Source: Cupriavidus sp. WKF15
GTDB taxonomy: Bacteria; Pseudomonadota; Gammaproteobacteria; Burkholderiales; Burkholderiaceae
Length of the DNA: 64,000 nt
NCBI RefSeq assembly: GCF_029278605.1
Contig: NZ_CP119572.1
Span: forward strand, 1,302,001 to 1,366,000
Reading direction: 5' to 3'
Position 1 is the stretch's first letter, and each line of letters opens with the position of its first letter. Positions 46,088 to 56,342 of the stretch are shown here, one piece after another. The position numbers and the translations under genes were made by a program. The notes beneath the pieces are model-generated. The model worked only from the letters and a program-made list of their open reading frames with translations. It was not told the origin of the DNA and did no database searches.

Positions 46088-47896
46088 ATGCAACATCCGA
46101 TAGTGAATACTTTGTCTGATTCCGTTGAACATGACACCCGGGCAACCGGGACGCCGGCTGCCGATGGCGCAGCAGACTCCGGGTCAGGCACCGATACGGC
46201 GCCGCGCAGGAAGGGCCTGAGGCGCGGCTTGCGCAACCTGGTGGCTTCGCGCCGGCAGGCGGGCCAGGATCGAGACGCCAATCGTACCGAGGGTGCCGAG
46301 TCTGGCGCTCCGGGCGGGGCGGGCGAGAGCAAGGCGGCTGGCGAGCCAGGTGGGCGTGCCGCCCCGCGCGGTCGCGGCAAGCGCAAGCCGGTCAAGGCAG
46401 AGGGCGCGGCTGAGCGAGAAAGCGGTCAAGCGGGACCGGATCGCGGTGAGAAGGCGGAGCCGGCGGGCCGCAGGCGCAAGCCGCAGGGGCAGCGTACCGC
46501 CAGGGCTGTGCCGGAAGGCGACGTCCAGTCCGCAGGTCGACAGCATGGCCAGCGCAAGGGCGGCCAGCCTCAACGGAAGGGACATGCCGGCGCCGACAAA
46601 ACCAGTGCGACCAGCGAAGACCTGTTCCGGTTTGTGATCTCGGACCAGTACGACCAGGAAGACACTGTCATCCCGCGCACCAAGGCAAAGCCGGTGCGTG
46701 AGTTGTCCGCGGACGACGATGCGCCGAAGTTGCACAAGGTCCTGGCCGAAGGCGGCCTGGGCTCGCGCCGGGAAATGGAAGAGCTGATCCTGCAGGGCCG
46801 TGTTTCCGTCAATGGATTGCCCGCGCACATCGGCCAGCGGATCCTGCCAGCCGACCAGGTCCGTGTGAATGGCAAGCTGATCCATCGCAAGGTTTCTTCC
46901 AAGCCGCCGCGCGTGCTGCTGTATCACAAGCCAGCCGGCGAGATCGTCAGCCAGTCAGACCCCGAAGGCCGTCCGACCGTGTTCGACAGCCTGCCGCGCA
47001 TGAAGACCGGCAAATGGGTCGCGGTGGGTCGTCTGGATTTCAATACGGAAGGTCTGCTGATTTTTACGACTTCGGGGGATATTGCCAACCGCTTCATGCA
47101 TCCGCGCTATGGCGTGGAGCGCGAGTATGCGGTGCGTACGCTGGGCGAACTGGCTGAGGCTGACCGCCAGCGCCTGCTGCATGGCATCAAACTCGATGAC
47201 GGCGAAGCCAACTTCCTGCGCATTGCGGATGGCGGTGGCGAAGGTGTCAACCAGTGGTATCACGTAGCGCTGACCGAGGGTCGTAACCGCGAGGTGCGCC
47301 GCATGTTCGAGGCGGTCGGCCTGACTGTGTCGCGCCTGATCCGCACGCGCTACGGGCAGTTTCTGCTGCCGCGCGGGTTGAAGCGCGGCCGTTGGCAGGA
47401 GCTGGAGGCAACGGAAGTCAAGGCGATGATGACTGCCATCGGCCTGAAGCTACCCACTAAGGTCGAGCAGGGTGGCAAGGGCGCGACAAAGGTCGGGGGT
47501 CGCAAGCAGCGCACCGAGGCGGCGATCGCGGGCATGCCGATGCATACGGGCATGGACGGTCTGCCGCGTGTCGACAAGGGCGGCGCGGGCCGCGGCCAGC
47601 CCGATCCGATGCGGACGTCGATGGGCTACATCAGCCATGGCCCCACTGTGCTGACATCGCATGCAGCCAATCTGGGTGGCGCGCGCGGGCAGGGTGGTGG
47701 ACGCGCTGGCGCCGGGCGCGGCGGCGCCGGGTTGGGCGGCCAAGGCCGGCCGCAGCGCCGGGGCGGCGATGTCAATGGCAATGTGATGCCAAAGGCGGCC
47801 AAGGGCGGCGGTGGTGGCAATCGCTCGGGGCGCGGCAAGGGCGGTGGCACTGGTGGCGGTGGCAACCGCGGTGGCAATCGGGGCGGAAACCGCTAA
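46088..47896 (+). CDS. rluB: 23S rRNA pseudouridine synthase, RluB-type, with long low-complexity tails
   Basis: 602-residue pseudouridine synthase; RluB modifies U2605 of 23S rRNA in E. coli. About 210 charged, Gly/Arg/Ala-rich residues precede the S4 domain ([20 protein letters not shown]) and the catalytic domain with [11 protein letters not shown] (Asp at about 317) and [15 protein letters not shown]. The core resembles RluB of about 290 residues. The C-terminal 115 residues are a Gly/Arg/Asn tail ending [12 protein letters not shown], likely RNA binding. It follows scpB by 5 bp; scpB-rluB is a common pair. Confidence 0.93.
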   Translation: MQHPIVNTLSDSVEHDTRATGTPAADGAADSGSGTDTAPRRKGLRRGLRNLVASRRQAGQDRDANRTEGAESGAPGGAGESKAAGEPGGRAAPRGRGKRKPVKAEGAAERESGQAGPDRGEKAEPAGRRRKPQGQRTARAVPEGDVQSAGRQHGQRKGGQPQRKGHAGADKTSATSEDLFRFVISDQYDQEDTVIPRTKAKPVRELSADDDAPKLHKVLAEGGLGSRREMEELILQGRVSVNGLPAHIGQRILPADQVRVNGKLIHRKVSSKPPRVLLYHKPAGEIVSQSDPEGRPTVFDSLPRMKTGKWVAVGRLDFNTEGLLIFTTSGDIANRFMHPRYGVEREYAVRTLGELAEADRQRLLHGIKLDDGEANFLRIADGGGEGVNQWYHVALTEGRNREVRRMFEAVGLTVSRLIRTRYGQFLLPRGLKRGRWQELEATEVKAMMTAIGLKLPTKVEQGGKGATKVGGRKQRTEAAIAGMPMHTGMDGLPRVDKGGAGRGQPDPMRTSMGYISHGPTVLTSHAANLGGARGQGGGRAGAGRGGAGLGGQGRPQRRGGDVNGNVMPKAAKGGGGGNRSGRGKGGGTGGGGNRGGNRGGNR

Positions 47897-47955
47897 GAGT
47901 CATCCCCGGCCGCCAGAGGCTGCCGGGGCTGGATTGCGCGCCGATACATGCCCTT

Positions 47956-47984
47956 TTGCCTTTTGGACATAATCTGCGTATAAT
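47956..47984 (+). promoter_or_regulatory. Sigma-70 promoter of the rimP-nusA-infB operon
   Basis: TTGCCT (47956-47961), a 17-bp spacer and a perfect TATAAT (47979-47984) predict a start near 47991, about 190 nt upstream of rimP and just before the attenuator-like hairpins. Confidence 0.75.
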
Positions 47985-48003
47985 CCAAGTCTATTCAAAA
48001 AGT

Positions 48004-48053
48004 CATCCTCCTGGAGGATGGGCGAATGATGGGCATTGTGCCCATTTTTTTTT
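48004..48053 (+). terminator. Attenuator-like leader of rimP with two hairpins
   Basis: Hairpin 1 is CATCCTC with GAGGATG (48004-48020). Hairpin 2 is ATGGGCA with TGCCCAT (48029-48045) followed by eight T residues (48046-48053), a strong terminator about 60 nt after the predicted start and about 130 nt before rimP. ATGGGC also occurs in 48018-48023 and could pair with the same GCCCAT, so the two structures are mutually exclusive. A further dyad with GGCAGGC and GCCTGCC lies near 48128-48147. No gene is seen in the 282-bp gap. Confidence 0.7.
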
Positions 48054-48178
48054 GGTTCGCTCGTTTGACGCATACGCGCCGGAGGCTGACTGGCAGGTGG
48101 CTGCTGTGCCCATGTCGTCCCAGGCGGGGCAGGCAAGCCAGCCTGCCCTGGTGTTGATGGCCATTACTTGGGAATACA

Positions 48179-48667
48179 GTGCATCTGGCAGATTTGATCG
48201 AAACCACCCTTAACGGCATGGGATATGAGCTGGTTGAGCTCGAACGTGCTCCGGCCGGACTGTTGCGTGTCTATATCGATCAGCCTGAAACCGGCATCGT
48301 CATCGAAGATTGCGAGAAGGTGAGCCGGCAGTTGACACACGTGTTGACTGTCGAGAACGTTGATTACGAACGGCTCGAAGTCTCCTCGCCGGGGTTGGAC
48401 CGGCCGCTGAAGAAACTGGCTGACTATGTCCGCTTTGCCGGGGCAGAAGCGCGCGTGACGCTGCGCCTGCCCGTCAATGGACAGAAGAACTTCACGGGCA
48501 TTCTGCGCGAGCCGACTGGCGATGCTGGCGCCGAGAAGGTCGGGCTGGAGTTCGAGGGCAAGGACGGTCCGGCGCTGCTGGAATTCACTGTATCTGATGT
48601 CGACAAGGCGCGCCTGGTGCCGGTGATCGACTTCAAAGGAAATCAAAGAAAAGGGAACAAGCAATGA
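48179..48667 (+). CDS. rimP: Ribosome maturation factor RimP
   Basis: 162-residue protein needed for 30S subunit maturation. The N-terminal alpha/beta domain ([44 protein letters not shown]) and C-terminal SH3-like domain are complete. The start is a GTG at 48179, giving [18 protein letters not shown], which matches the family start. The stop overlaps the nusA ATG (ATGA), so translation is coupled. Confidence 0.95.
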   Translation: MHLADLIETTLNGMGYELVELERAPAGLLRVYIDQPETGIVIEDCEKVSRQLTHVLTVENVDYERLEVSSPGLDRPLKKLADYVRFAGAEARVTLRLPVNGQKNFTGILREPTGDAGAEKVGLEFEGKDGPALLEFTVSDVDKARLVPVIDFKGNQRKGNKQ

Positions 48668-50139
48668 GCCGCGAAGTTCTGTTGCTCGTCGATGCGCTTG
48701 CGCGTGAAAAGAACGTCGACAAGGATGTGGTATTCGGCGCGCTGGAGGCTGCACTGGCCTCGGCGACCAAGAAGCGTTTCGAGGAAGACGTGGATATCCG
48801 TGTCGCGATCGATCGCGAATCGGGCGAGCATGAGACATTCCGCCGCTGGCTTGTCGTTCCTGACGAACAGGGCCTGCAGGAGCCGGACAAGCAGATCCTG
48901 CTGTTCGAAGCGCGCGATGAGAACCCGAACATCGAGCTGGACGACTATGTCGAGCAGCAGATCGAGTCGGTCGAATTCGGCCGTATCGGCGCGCAGGCGG
49001 CGAAGCAGGTGATCCTGCAGCGCATCCGCGATGCCGAGCGCGAGCAGATCCTGAACGACTACCTCGAGCGTGGCGAGAAGATCATGACCGGCACGGTTAA
49101 GCGCGCCGACAAGAAGGGCCTGATCGTCGAATCCGGCCGCGTAGAAGCCCTGCTGGCGCGCGACCAGATCATCCCGAAGGAAAACCTGCGCACTGGCGAC
49201 CGTGTTCGTGCGTATATCCTGAACGTGGATCGTGCGGCACGTGGTCCGCAGATCGAACTGTCGCGCACCGCGCCCGAGTTCCTGATCAAGCTGTTCGAGA
49301 ACGAAGTGCCCGAGATGGAACAGGGCCTGCTGGAGATCAAGGCCGCAGCCCGCGATCCGGGTGTGCGTGCCAAGATCGCCGTGGTGGCGCACGACAAGCG
49401 TATCGACCCGATCGGTACCTGCGTGGGCGTGCGCGGCACGCGCGTGACTGCCGTTCGCAACGAGATCGGCGGCGAAGCCGTGGACATCGTGCTGTGGTCG
49501 GAAGATCCGGCGCAGTTCGTGATCGGCGCGCTGGCGCCGGCGCAGGTGCAGTCGATCGTCGTGGATGAGGAAAAGCACAGCATGGACGTGGTCGTGGACG
49601 AGGAGAACCTCGCCGTGGCCATCGGTCGAAGCGGTCAGAATGTGCGCCTGGCGTCGGAGCTGACCGGCTGGCAGATCAACATCATGACCCAGGAAGAGTC
49701 GGCGGCGAAGCAAGCCGAGGAAAGCGATGCCGTGCGCAAGCTGTTCATGGCCAAGCTGGACGTCGACGAAGAAGTGGCGGATATCCTGATCGACGAGGGA
49801 TTCTCCACGCTGGAAGAAGTGGCCTACGTGCCCATCAGTGAAATGATGGAAATCGAGGCATTTGATGAAGACACCGTCAACGAGCTGCGCAACCGCGCAC
49901 GTGATGCGCTCCTGACGATGGAACTGGCCCGGGAAGAAAAGGTGGAAGAGGTGTCGCAAGACCTGCGCTCGCTCGACGGCCTCAACCCGGAACTGATCGG
50001 CAAACTGGCCGAAGGCGATATCCATACGCGTGACGACCTGGCAGAACTGGCCGTCGACGAGCTGGTCGAGATGACGGGCGTCAGCGAGGAAGAAGCCAAG
50101 GCGCTGATCATGAAGGCACGGGAACATTGGTTCAACTGA
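48664..50139 (+). CDS. nusA: Transcription termination/antitermination protein NusA
   Basis: 491-residue elongation factor that binds RNA polymerase and nascent RNA. An N-terminal polymerase-binding domain (about 1-125), S1 domain (about 135-200, [15 protein letters not shown]), KH1 and KH2 ([41 protein letters not shown]) and two acidic C-terminal repeats (about 360-491) are present, as in E. coli NusA (495). It overlaps rimP and precedes infB by 90 bp. Confidence 0.98.
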   Translation: MSREVLLLVDALAREKNVDKDVVFGALEAALASATKKRFEEDVDIRVAIDRESGEHETFRRWLVVPDEQGLQEPDKQILLFEARDENPNIELDDYVEQQIESVEFGRIGAQAAKQVILQRIRDAEREQILNDYLERGEKIMTGTVKRADKKGLIVESGRVEALLARDQIIPKENLRTGDRVRAYILNVDRAARGPQIELSRTAPEFLIKLFENEVPEMEQGLLEIKAAARDPGVRAKIAVVAHDKRIDPIGTCVGVRGTRVTAVRNEIGGEAVDIVLWSEDPAQFVIGALAPAQVQSIVVDEEKHSMDVVVDEENLAVAIGRSGQNVRLASELTGWQINIMTQEESAAKQAEESDAVRKLFMAKLDVDEEVADILIDEGFSTLEEVAYVPISEMMEIEAFDEDTVNELRNRARDALLTMELAREEKVEEVSQDLRSLDGLNPELIGKLAEGDIHTRDDLAELAVDELVEMTGVSEEEAKALIMKAREHWFN

Positions 50140-50229
50140 GGGACACGTCCGGGTTTTGATGACATTCCCGGACGCGCTTTCCGCACACGATTTGTCCCGA
50201 CGTAGAAACCAAGCATTGAAAGGGTTTGA

Positions 50230-53115
50230 ATGGCAAGCACAACAGTTGCCCAACTGGCCGCAGAACTGAGTCGCAGCGCAGCTGCCCTGCTGGAACAATT
50301 GCAGGCGGCTGGGGTGGGCAAAGCGACGCCAGAAGATATGGTCACGGAATCGGATAAGACCAGGTTGCTGGATTATCTGAAGCGTTCGCACGGCCAGGCT
50401 GATGACAGTGCGCGCAAGAAGATCACGCTGACCAAGCGCGAGACTTCCGAAATCCGTCAGGCCGACTCCACCGGCAAGACGCGCACCGTCCAGGTCGAGG
50501 TGCGCAAGAAGCGCGTGCTGATCAAGCGCGACGAAGCGACTTCCGACCATCAGGCCGATACGGAGCCGCAATCCGCGGTGGTCGACGCTGCCGAGCAGGC
50601 GCGCCGTGAGGAAGAAGAACGCCAGCAGGCCGAACTGCTGGCACGCCAGGAAGCCGAAGCGAAGGCGCGCCGCGAGGCCGCCGAGCGCGAAGAAGCCGAG
50701 CGCCGTGCCAAGCAGGAGGCTCTGGAGGCCGAACAGCGCCGCCAGGCCGAGTTGCTTGCCAAGAAGGCCGATGAGGAAGCCGCTGCTGCGCGCGCCGTGA
50801 ACGAGGCCGCTGAAGAGGCTTCGCGCAAGAAGGCCGAGGACGAGCAGGCACGTGTTGCCGGCGAGCGCGCGGTAGCGCAAAAGGCTGCCGACGATGCCAA
50901 GGCAGCTGCCGACAAGGCCCGTGCCGAGCAGGACGCCGCACGCAAGCGCCGCGAAGCCGCCGAAGCCGAAGCCCGCGCCATCCAGCAGATGCTGAATGCG
51001 CCGGCGCGCGTGCTCAAGGCGCCGTCGGAGCGCAAGGCCGAGGAAAAGAAGGCCGAGCAGACCGGTACGCTGCACAAGCCGGTCAAGCCGGCAGGTGCCA
51101 CGGCCGAAGCCAAGAAGGACGACAAGAAGCCAGCCACCACTGCCGCACCCAGCACGACGGCCGACAAAAAGACCGGCAAGCCTGGTGCTCCAGGGTGGAA
51201 GGACGAAGGCGTGCGCGGCAAGAAGGGCGGCCTGAAGACGCGCGGCGATTCGTCGGGTGGCGTGGGCGGCTGGCGCGGTGGTCCGCGTGGCCGCGGTGGT
51301 CGTCATCAGCGTGACGACGAAGGTCGCAGCAACTTCCAGGCGCCGACCGAACCCGTGGTGCGCGAAGTTCACGTGCCGGAAACCGTCTCGGTGGCGGATC
51401 TCGCCCACAAGATGGCCGTGAAGGCATCCGAGGTCATCAAGCAGATGATGAAGCTCGGCCAGATGGTGACGATCAACCAGGTGCTGGACCAGGAAACCGC
51501 CATGATCGTGGTGGAAGAAATGGGCCACAAGGCGTTCGCCGCCAAGCTGGACGATCCGGAAGCGCTGCTGGTGGTGGACGGCGAAGAACACACGGACGCC
51601 GAGCAACTGCCGCGTCCTCCGGTGGTGACCGTCATGGGTCACGTCGACCACGGCAAGACCTCGCTGCTGGACTACATCCGCCGCACCAAGGTTGCCGCGG
51701 GCGAAGCTGGCGGCATTACGCAGCACATCGGTGCCTACCATGTGGAAACCGACCGCGGCGTGATTACGTTCCTGGATACCCCGGGTCACGAGGCCTTCAC
51801 GGCCATGCGTGCCCGCGGTGCCAAAGCCACCGACATCGTGATCCTGGTGGTCGCGGCCGACGACGGCGTGATGCCGCAGACCAAGGAAGCCATCGCGCAT
51901 GCCAAGGCTGCCGGGGTGCCGATCGTCGTGGCGATCAACAAGATGGACAAGCCGGATGCCAATCCCGACCGTGTCAAGCAGGAGTTGGTGGCCGAGCAGG
52001 TGTTGCCGGAAGAGTATGGCGGTGATTCGCCGTTCGTGCCGGTGTCGGCCAAGACCGGTGCTGGCATCGACGACCTGCTGGAGCAGGTGTCGCTGCAGGC
52101 CGAAGTCCTGGAGCTGAAGGCACCGATCGACGCGCCGGCCAAGGGTCTGGTGGTGGAAGCCCAGCTCGACAAGGGCAAGGGCCCGATCGCGACGATCCTG
52201 GTCAGTAGCGGCACGCTCAAGCGTGGCGATGTGGTGCTGGCCGGTAGTGCTTATGGCCGCGTGCGTGCCATGCTGGACGAGAATGGCAAGCCGACCAAGG
52301 AAGCCGGCCCGTCGATCCCGGTGGAAATCCAGGGGTTGTCGGAAGTCCCGGCTGCCGGTGAAGAAGTGCTGGTGCTGCCGGACGAGCGCAAGGCGCGCGA
52401 AATCGCGCTGTTCCGCCAGGGCAAGTTCCGCGACGTGAAGCTGGCCAAGCAGCAGGCGGCCAAGCTGGAAACGATGCTGGAGCAGATGAGCGAAGGCGAC
52501 GTCCAGACGCTGCCGTTGATCGTGAAGGCCGACGTGCAGGGTTCGCAGGAAGCGCTGGTGCAGTCGCTGCTCAAGCTGTCGACCGACGAAGTGCGCGTGC
52601 AGATGGTGCATGCCGGCGTGGGTGGCATCTCGGAATCGGACGTCAACCTGGCGACCGCTTCGAAGGCTGTCATCATCGGCTTCAACGTGCGTGCCGACGC
52701 CGGCGCGCGCAAGCTGGCCGAGAACCATGGCATCGACATCCGTTACTACAACATCATTTACGATGCGGTAGACGAGATCAAGGCGGCCATGTCGGGCATG
52801 CTGGCACCGGAAAAGCGCGAGACCACGATCGGTCAGGTCGAGGTGCGCCAGGTGTTCCGCGTGCCGAAGGTCGGCGCGGTGGCAGGCTGTATGGTCACCG
52901 ACGGTCTGGTCAAGCGGACCTCGCTGGTGCGCGTGCTGCGCAACAACGTGGTCATCCACAGCGGCGAACTCGACTCGCTCAAGCGTTTCAAGGACGACGT
53001 CAAGGAAGTCAAGCAAGGCTTCGAGTGCGGTTTGTCGATCAAGAACTTCAACGATGTTCAGGAAGGCGACCAGCTCGAAGTGTACGAAATCACCGAGGTG
53101 GCGCGTACGCTGTAA
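50230..53115 (+). CDS. infB: Translation initiation factor IF-2
   Basis: 961-residue GTPase that brings initiator tRNA to the ribosome. The N-terminal 350 residues are the charged, Ala/Glu/Arg-rich IF2 region with a small IF2-N module at the very start ([18 protein letters not shown]), then a Gly/Arg linker. The GTPase has G1 GHVDHGKT (470-477), DTPGHEAF and NKMD. Domains II-IV follow to the end. Length is typical for beta-proteobacteria. A UUCG hairpin follows before rbfA. Confidence 0.98.
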   Translation: MASTTVAQLAAELSRSAAALLEQLQAAGVGKATPEDMVTESDKTRLLDYLKRSHGQADDSARKKITLTKRETSEIRQADSTGKTRTVQVEVRKKRVLIKRDEATSDHQADTEPQSAVVDAAEQARREEEERQQAELLARQEAEAKARREAAEREEAERRAKQEALEAEQRRQAELLAKKADEEAAAARAVNEAAEEASRKKAEDEQARVAGERAVAQKAADDAKAAADKARAEQDAARKRREAAEAEARAIQQMLNAPARVLKAPSERKAEEKKAEQTGTLHKPVKPAGATAEAKKDDKKPATTAAPSTTADKKTGKPGAPGWKDEGVRGKKGGLKTRGDSSGGVGGWRGGPRGRGGRHQRDDEGRSNFQAPTEPVVREVHVPETVSVADLAHKMAVKASEVIKQMMKLGQMVTINQVLDQETAMIVVEEMGHKAFAAKLDDPEALLVVDGEEHTDAEQLPRPPVVTVMGHVDHGKTSLLDYIRRTKVAAGEAGGITQHIGAYHVETDRGVITFLDTPGHEAFTAMRARGAKATDIVILVVAADDGVMPQTKEAIAHAKAAGVPIVVAINKMDKPDANPDRVKQELVAEQVLPEEYGGDSPFVPVSAKTGAGIDDLLEQVSLQAEVLELKAPIDAPAKGLVVEAQLDKGKGPIATILVSSGTLKRGDVVLAGSAYGRVRAMLDENGKPTKEAGPSIPVEIQGLSEVPAAGEEVLVLPDERKAREIALFRQGKFRDVKLAKQQAAKLETMLEQMSEGDVQTLPLIVKADVQGSQEALVQSLLKLSTDEVRVQMVHAGVGGISESDVNLATASKAVIIGFNVRADAGARKLAENHGIDIRYYNIIYDAVDEIKAAMSGMLAPEKRETTIGQVEVRQVFRVPKVGAVAGCMVTDGLVKRTSLVRVLRNNVVIHSGELDSLKRFKDDVKEVKQGFECGLSIKNFNDVQEGDQLEVYEITEVARTL

Positions 53116-53127
53116 GGCGGCGCAGCG

Positions 53128-53149
53128 GCGGCGGGCTTCGGCCCGCCGC
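53128..53149 (+). other. UUCG tetraloop hairpin between infB and rbfA
   Basis: A 9-bp GC stem (GCGGCGGGC with GCCCGCCGC) on a TTCG loop, without a T-tract. It is likely an mRNA processing or stability site inside the operon; it could be a weak pause. Confidence 0.55.
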
Positions 53150-53174
53150 TGTCGTCTCGACAAGACAGTATTGA

Positions 53175-53543
53175 ATGGCCAAGAAAGGCAGTATTTCCTC
53201 CCGTAACCTGCGCCTCTCCGACCAGATCCAGAAGGACCTGGCCGAGATGATCCAGCGCGAGCTGCGCGATCCGCGCCTCGGATTGATCACGCTGCAGTCC
53301 GTGACGCTCACGCCGGACTATGCGCATGCCAAGGTCCACTTCACGGTGCTCGGCGCCGATGCCGCTGAAGCGGCAGCGATCCTGAACGAGAAGGCGGGCT
53401 ACCTGCACTCGTTGCTGTATAAGCGCCTGCACATCCATACCGTCCCGACGCTGCGCTTCTATCACGACACATCGGTCGAGCATGCGATCGAGATGTCCAA
53501 GCTGATCAACGAAGCGAACGCCACGCGTTCCAAGGACGACTGA
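53175..53543 (+). CDS. rbfA: 30S ribosome-binding factor A
   Basis: 122-residue KH-like protein that binds immature 30S subunits. It shows the family start [20 protein letters not shown], the [27 protein letters not shown] core and the C-terminal [17 protein letters not shown]. Standard length and position between infB and truB. Confidence 0.97.
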   Translation: MAKKGSISSRNLRLSDQIQKDLAEMIQRELRDPRLGLITLQSVTLTPDYAHAKVHFTVLGADAAEAAAILNEKAGYLHSLLYKRLHIHTVPTLRFYHDTSVEHAIEMSKLINEANATRSKDD

Positions 53544-53610
53544 TTCCGGCTGCGCCGGAAAAGCTCAGTCCCCGGGGCGGGCAACACGCCCGCCGCCCCG
53601 CATTGTTCCC

Positions 53611-54558
53611 ATGACCGATTCCGCCAACCACCGTCCGCCCCGGCTGCCGCGCCGCGAGGTGCACGGCGTGCTGCTGCTCGACAAGCCGCTCGGGCTGTCT
53701 TCCAACGATGCGCTCGTGCGCGCCAAGCGGCTGCTGCGGGCCCTGAAGGCCGGCCACACCGGCACGCTCGACCCGCTCGCCACCGGCCTGCTGCCGCTTT
53801 GCTTCGGCGAGGCAACCAAGTTCTCGCAGGACCTGCTGGAGGCTGACAAGACCTATGAGGCGGTCGTCCGGCTTGGGCAGAAGACGACGACGGGCGACGC
53901 GGAAGGCGAGGTGCTGGCGGAGCGGCCGGTTGCCTGCGATCGTGCCGGGCTCGATGCGGCGATCGCGCGCTTCATTGGCGAGATCGACCAGATCCCGCCA
54001 ATGCATTCGGCGCTGAAGAAGGACGGACGTCCGCTGTACGAATACGCGCGTGCCGGACAGACCGTGGAGCGCCCGGCCCGGCGCATCACGATTCATGCGA
54101 TCGACATACTCGACTGCGCGTTGCCGCAGGCGCCGTCTTTCACGATGCGCGTGAAGTGCAGCAAGGGCACGTACATTCGCACGCTCGCCGAAGACATCGG
54201 CGAGGCGCTGGGCTGCGGCGCGCACCTGACCGGTCTGCGTCGCATCGCCGTCGGAGACCTGACGCTGGAGGGGGCCGTGACGCTGGAGCAGATCGATGCC
54301 CAGCCGGACGAGGCGCGTCCGGCCATGCTCGCGCCGGTGGATGCGCTGCTGCAGCGTTGCCCGCCGGTCACGCTTGATGCCGAGGCGAGCTCACGGTTTC
54401 TCCAAGGCCAGCGCATTGCCCAGCGGGACCTGCCGGCAGGCAGTGTGCCGCAGGAGGGCACGCTGGCCCGCGTCTACGGCGGCGAGCCGTCGCGCCTGCT
54501 GGGTGTCGCGCGCATGCGCGAACGTGCCTTGCGGCCGGAGCGGCTGGTGCGCCTCTGA
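53611..54558 (+). CDS. truB: tRNA pseudouridine(55) synthase
   Basis: 315-residue enzyme that makes pseudouridine 55 in the tRNA T-loop. The catalytic Asp is in GHTGTLDPLATGLLPL (D54). DKPLGLSSNDALVRAKR, YEAVVRLGQKTTTGDAEGE and the C-terminal PUA-like part are present. The 67-bp gap after rbfA holds a GC-rich dyad (GGGGCGGGC with GCCCGCC). It ends 16 bp from the convergent Bug gene with no visible terminator. Confidence 0.96.
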   Translation: MTDSANHRPPRLPRREVHGVLLLDKPLGLSSNDALVRAKRLLRALKAGHTGTLDPLATGLLPLCFGEATKFSQDLLEADKTYEAVVRLGQKTTTGDAEGEVLAERPVACDRAGLDAAIARFIGEIDQIPPMHSALKKDGRPLYEYARAGQTVERPARRITIHAIDILDCALPQAPSFTMRVKCSKGTYIRTLAEDIGEALGCGAHLTGLRRIAVGDLTLEGAVTLEQIDAQPDEARPAMLAPVDALLQRCPPVTLDAEASSRFLQGQRIAQRDLPAGSVPQEGTLARVYGGEPSRLLGVARMRERALRPERLVRL

Positions 54559-54574
54559 GCGCCTTGCCGCAGCC

Positions 54575-55567
54575 TTATTCCAGTGTGATCCCGGCCGACT
54601 TGATGACGTCGGCCCACATCTTTCGGTCCTGCACGAGGAAGCTCGAGAAGTGCTCGGGCGAATCGCCGACAGGCTCCGAACCGAACTCGGCCATCTTCTT
54701 CCTGACCTCCGGATTGGCCAGCGCCTTTACCAGGGCCTGGTTATAGCGGGCCACAATCGGCTTGGGCAGGTCCTTTGGACCGAAGATCCCTTGCCAGGTC
54801 GGCATGTTGAAGTCCTTGAGGCCGCTTTCGGCAAGCGTGGGCACCTCGGGCAACAAGGGCGAGCGCTTGCTGCTGGTCACGGCCAGCGCCTTGACCTTGC
54901 CCGTCTTGGCCAGTGCCGCGGCCGTGGTGATGTTGTCGACCGTCATGGCGATATGGCCACCCATCAGGTCGGTGATCACCGGCGTCGCGCCCTTGTACGG
55001 CGCGTGGACCATGTCGATGCCAAGCCGATGCAGCATCGTCTCCGCGATCAGGTGGTTCGAGGTGCCGACACCCGCGGTGCCGTAGGTGACTTGCGGAGTC
55101 TTCCTGACATAGGCCGTGAAGTCCGCCATGGTTTTGACAGGCAGCGACGGACTGACGATCACGACGTTGGGCTGCGTCGCCAGCATGGCGATGGGCGCAA
55201 AGTCGTCGGTCTTGTACGGCGTGCCCTTCGGGTTGAGCAGGTGGGTCACGGCCATGGCGCCAGCGGCGCCCATGCCGACCGTGTAGCCATCCGCCGGTGC
55301 CTTGGCCAGCTTGTCCGCCGCAATATTGCCGCCGGCGCCGGGCACGTTTTCGACCACGACCGGAACGCCCAGGCTTTCCGACAGCGGCCCTTGCACCAGG
55401 CGCGCCAGCAGGTCGGCCGAGCCACCGGGCGCGAAGCCCACCAACAGCCGTACCGGCTTGGCCGGCTTCCAGTCTTCAGCCTGAGCTGCCGGCAGGATTG
55501 CGGCACTCATGCCTGCCACCAGCATGCCGCGTACCAGCGGCCCCATCCACTTCGTCACGCTTTTCAT
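54575..55567 (-). CDS. Bug-type tripartite tricarboxylate transporter substrate-binding protein
   Basis: 330-residue periplasmic binding protein of the Bug (TctC) family, abundant in Burkholderiaceae. A signal peptide is cleaved after AQA (30). The mature part begins DWKPAKPVRLLVGFAPGGSADLLARLV and carries PGAGGNIAADKLAKA and PYKGATPVITDLMGG family motifs. The ligand is unknown, likely a small acid or amino-acid derivative. No TctA/TctB permease is nearby. Last gene of the minus-strand operon, 79 bp behind aroM. Confidence 0.93.
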   Translation of the reverse strand: MKSVTKWMGPLVRGMLVAGMSAAILPAAQAEDWKPAKPVRLLVGFAPGGSADLLARLVQGPLSESLGVPVVVENVPGAGGNIAADKLAKAPADGYTVGMGAAGAMAVTHLLNPKGTPYKTDDFAPIAMLATQPNVVIVSPSLPVKTMADFTAYVRKTPQVTYGTAGVGTSNHLIAETMLHRLGIDMVHAPYKGATPVITDLMGGHIAMTVDNITTAAALAKTGKVKALAVTSSKRSPLLPEVPTLAESGLKDFNMPTWQGIFGPKDLPKPIVARYNQALVKALANPEVRKKMAEFGSEPVGDSPEHFSSFLVQDRKMWADVIKSAGITLE

Positions 55568-55646
55568 CGTCACTTCCACTCCGGCTTGTCTCGGGCAATC
55601 TGTCAACGGGCTTGCCCATGCCCGTATTCGATCCTGTGCCTGCCTG

Positions 55647-56342
55647 TCAAGTGGCGCCGGCCAGCACATCGCCCAGCACGCGTGCCACCATGCGGTTTGA
55701 CAACAGCACCGGGGCACGCGCGTGTCGCGCGACCTCGGCGCGCATGGCCTCGGTATAACCCATGCAATGCATCACGATCAGGTCGCAGCCACGAAGTGCT
55801 TCGCCAGCCTGCGCGAAGCGTCCGTCATCGCCATCCGTGTAGGGCGAGGCGTGCGTGACCCGCAGTTCGCAAGGTACCGGCCGGATCAGGTGGAAGCCTT
55901 CTACCTGTGCGGCCAGCGGCAGCACGATGCCAAGCTGCCTGCAGCCCTGGGCCAATGCTACGGTGAGGTGATCCACGACCTGCTGCGGTTCGATCACCAG
56001 CGTGCGCAGCGCCGGCAACGCGGTACCCGTACATAGCGGCACCAGCGCGTCAAAGTCCTGTTCGTCCAGCGATGCCATCAGCCGCGCCAGCATGGCCTCG
56101 GCCGCGGGCTTGCCCAGCACGACCTGGCTGCCGTCGCGCATGCGGCTGGCAAAGCGGTATTCGCCGGCCTTTGGCGCGAGCGCGGCGATCTGCGCGTCGT
56201 CCAATCCATCCAGGATGCCGAATTGTTCGACCATGGCCGGCAGGCCGAGGTCGGCCACCATCTGGGGCGCGATGTCGGTACGCGGCGACTGCCCGATGGT
56301 GACGAATGCCACGCGCGGCAGTCTGGCGACCGAGGGGTTCAA
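55647..56342 (-). CDS. AroM family protein
   Basis: 231-residue protein matching AroM, a family of unknown biochemistry named from its neighbours in E. coli; it resembles the Asp/Glu racemase fold. Recognisable segments are VAFVTIGQSPRTDI, VPLCTGTALPAL and MHCMGYTEAMR, with the paired cysteines of a racemase-like site. A TTG start at 56342 is chosen, overlapping the stop of the DUF1177 gene (TTGA), implying translational coupling. An ATG at 56405 would overlap that gene by 67 bp. Confidence 0.82.
   Translation of the reverse strand: MNPSVARLPRVAFVTIGQSPRTDIAPQMVADLGLPAMVEQFGILDGLDDAQIAALAPKAGEYRFASRMRDGSQVVLGKPAAEAMLARLMASLDEQDFDALVPLCTGTALPALRTLVIEPQQVVDHLTVALAQGCRQLGIVLPLAAQVEGFHLIRPVPCELRVTHASPYTDGDDGRFAQAGEALRGCDLIVMHCMGYTEAMRAEVARHARAPVLLSNRMVARVLGDVLAGAT

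Noticed and set aside
48643..53163. A 1506-codon open frame antisense to nusA and infB.
   Set aside because: It is a shadow of two unmistakable genes; high GC at third positions removes stops on the other strand. The product is low-complexity and resembles no family.
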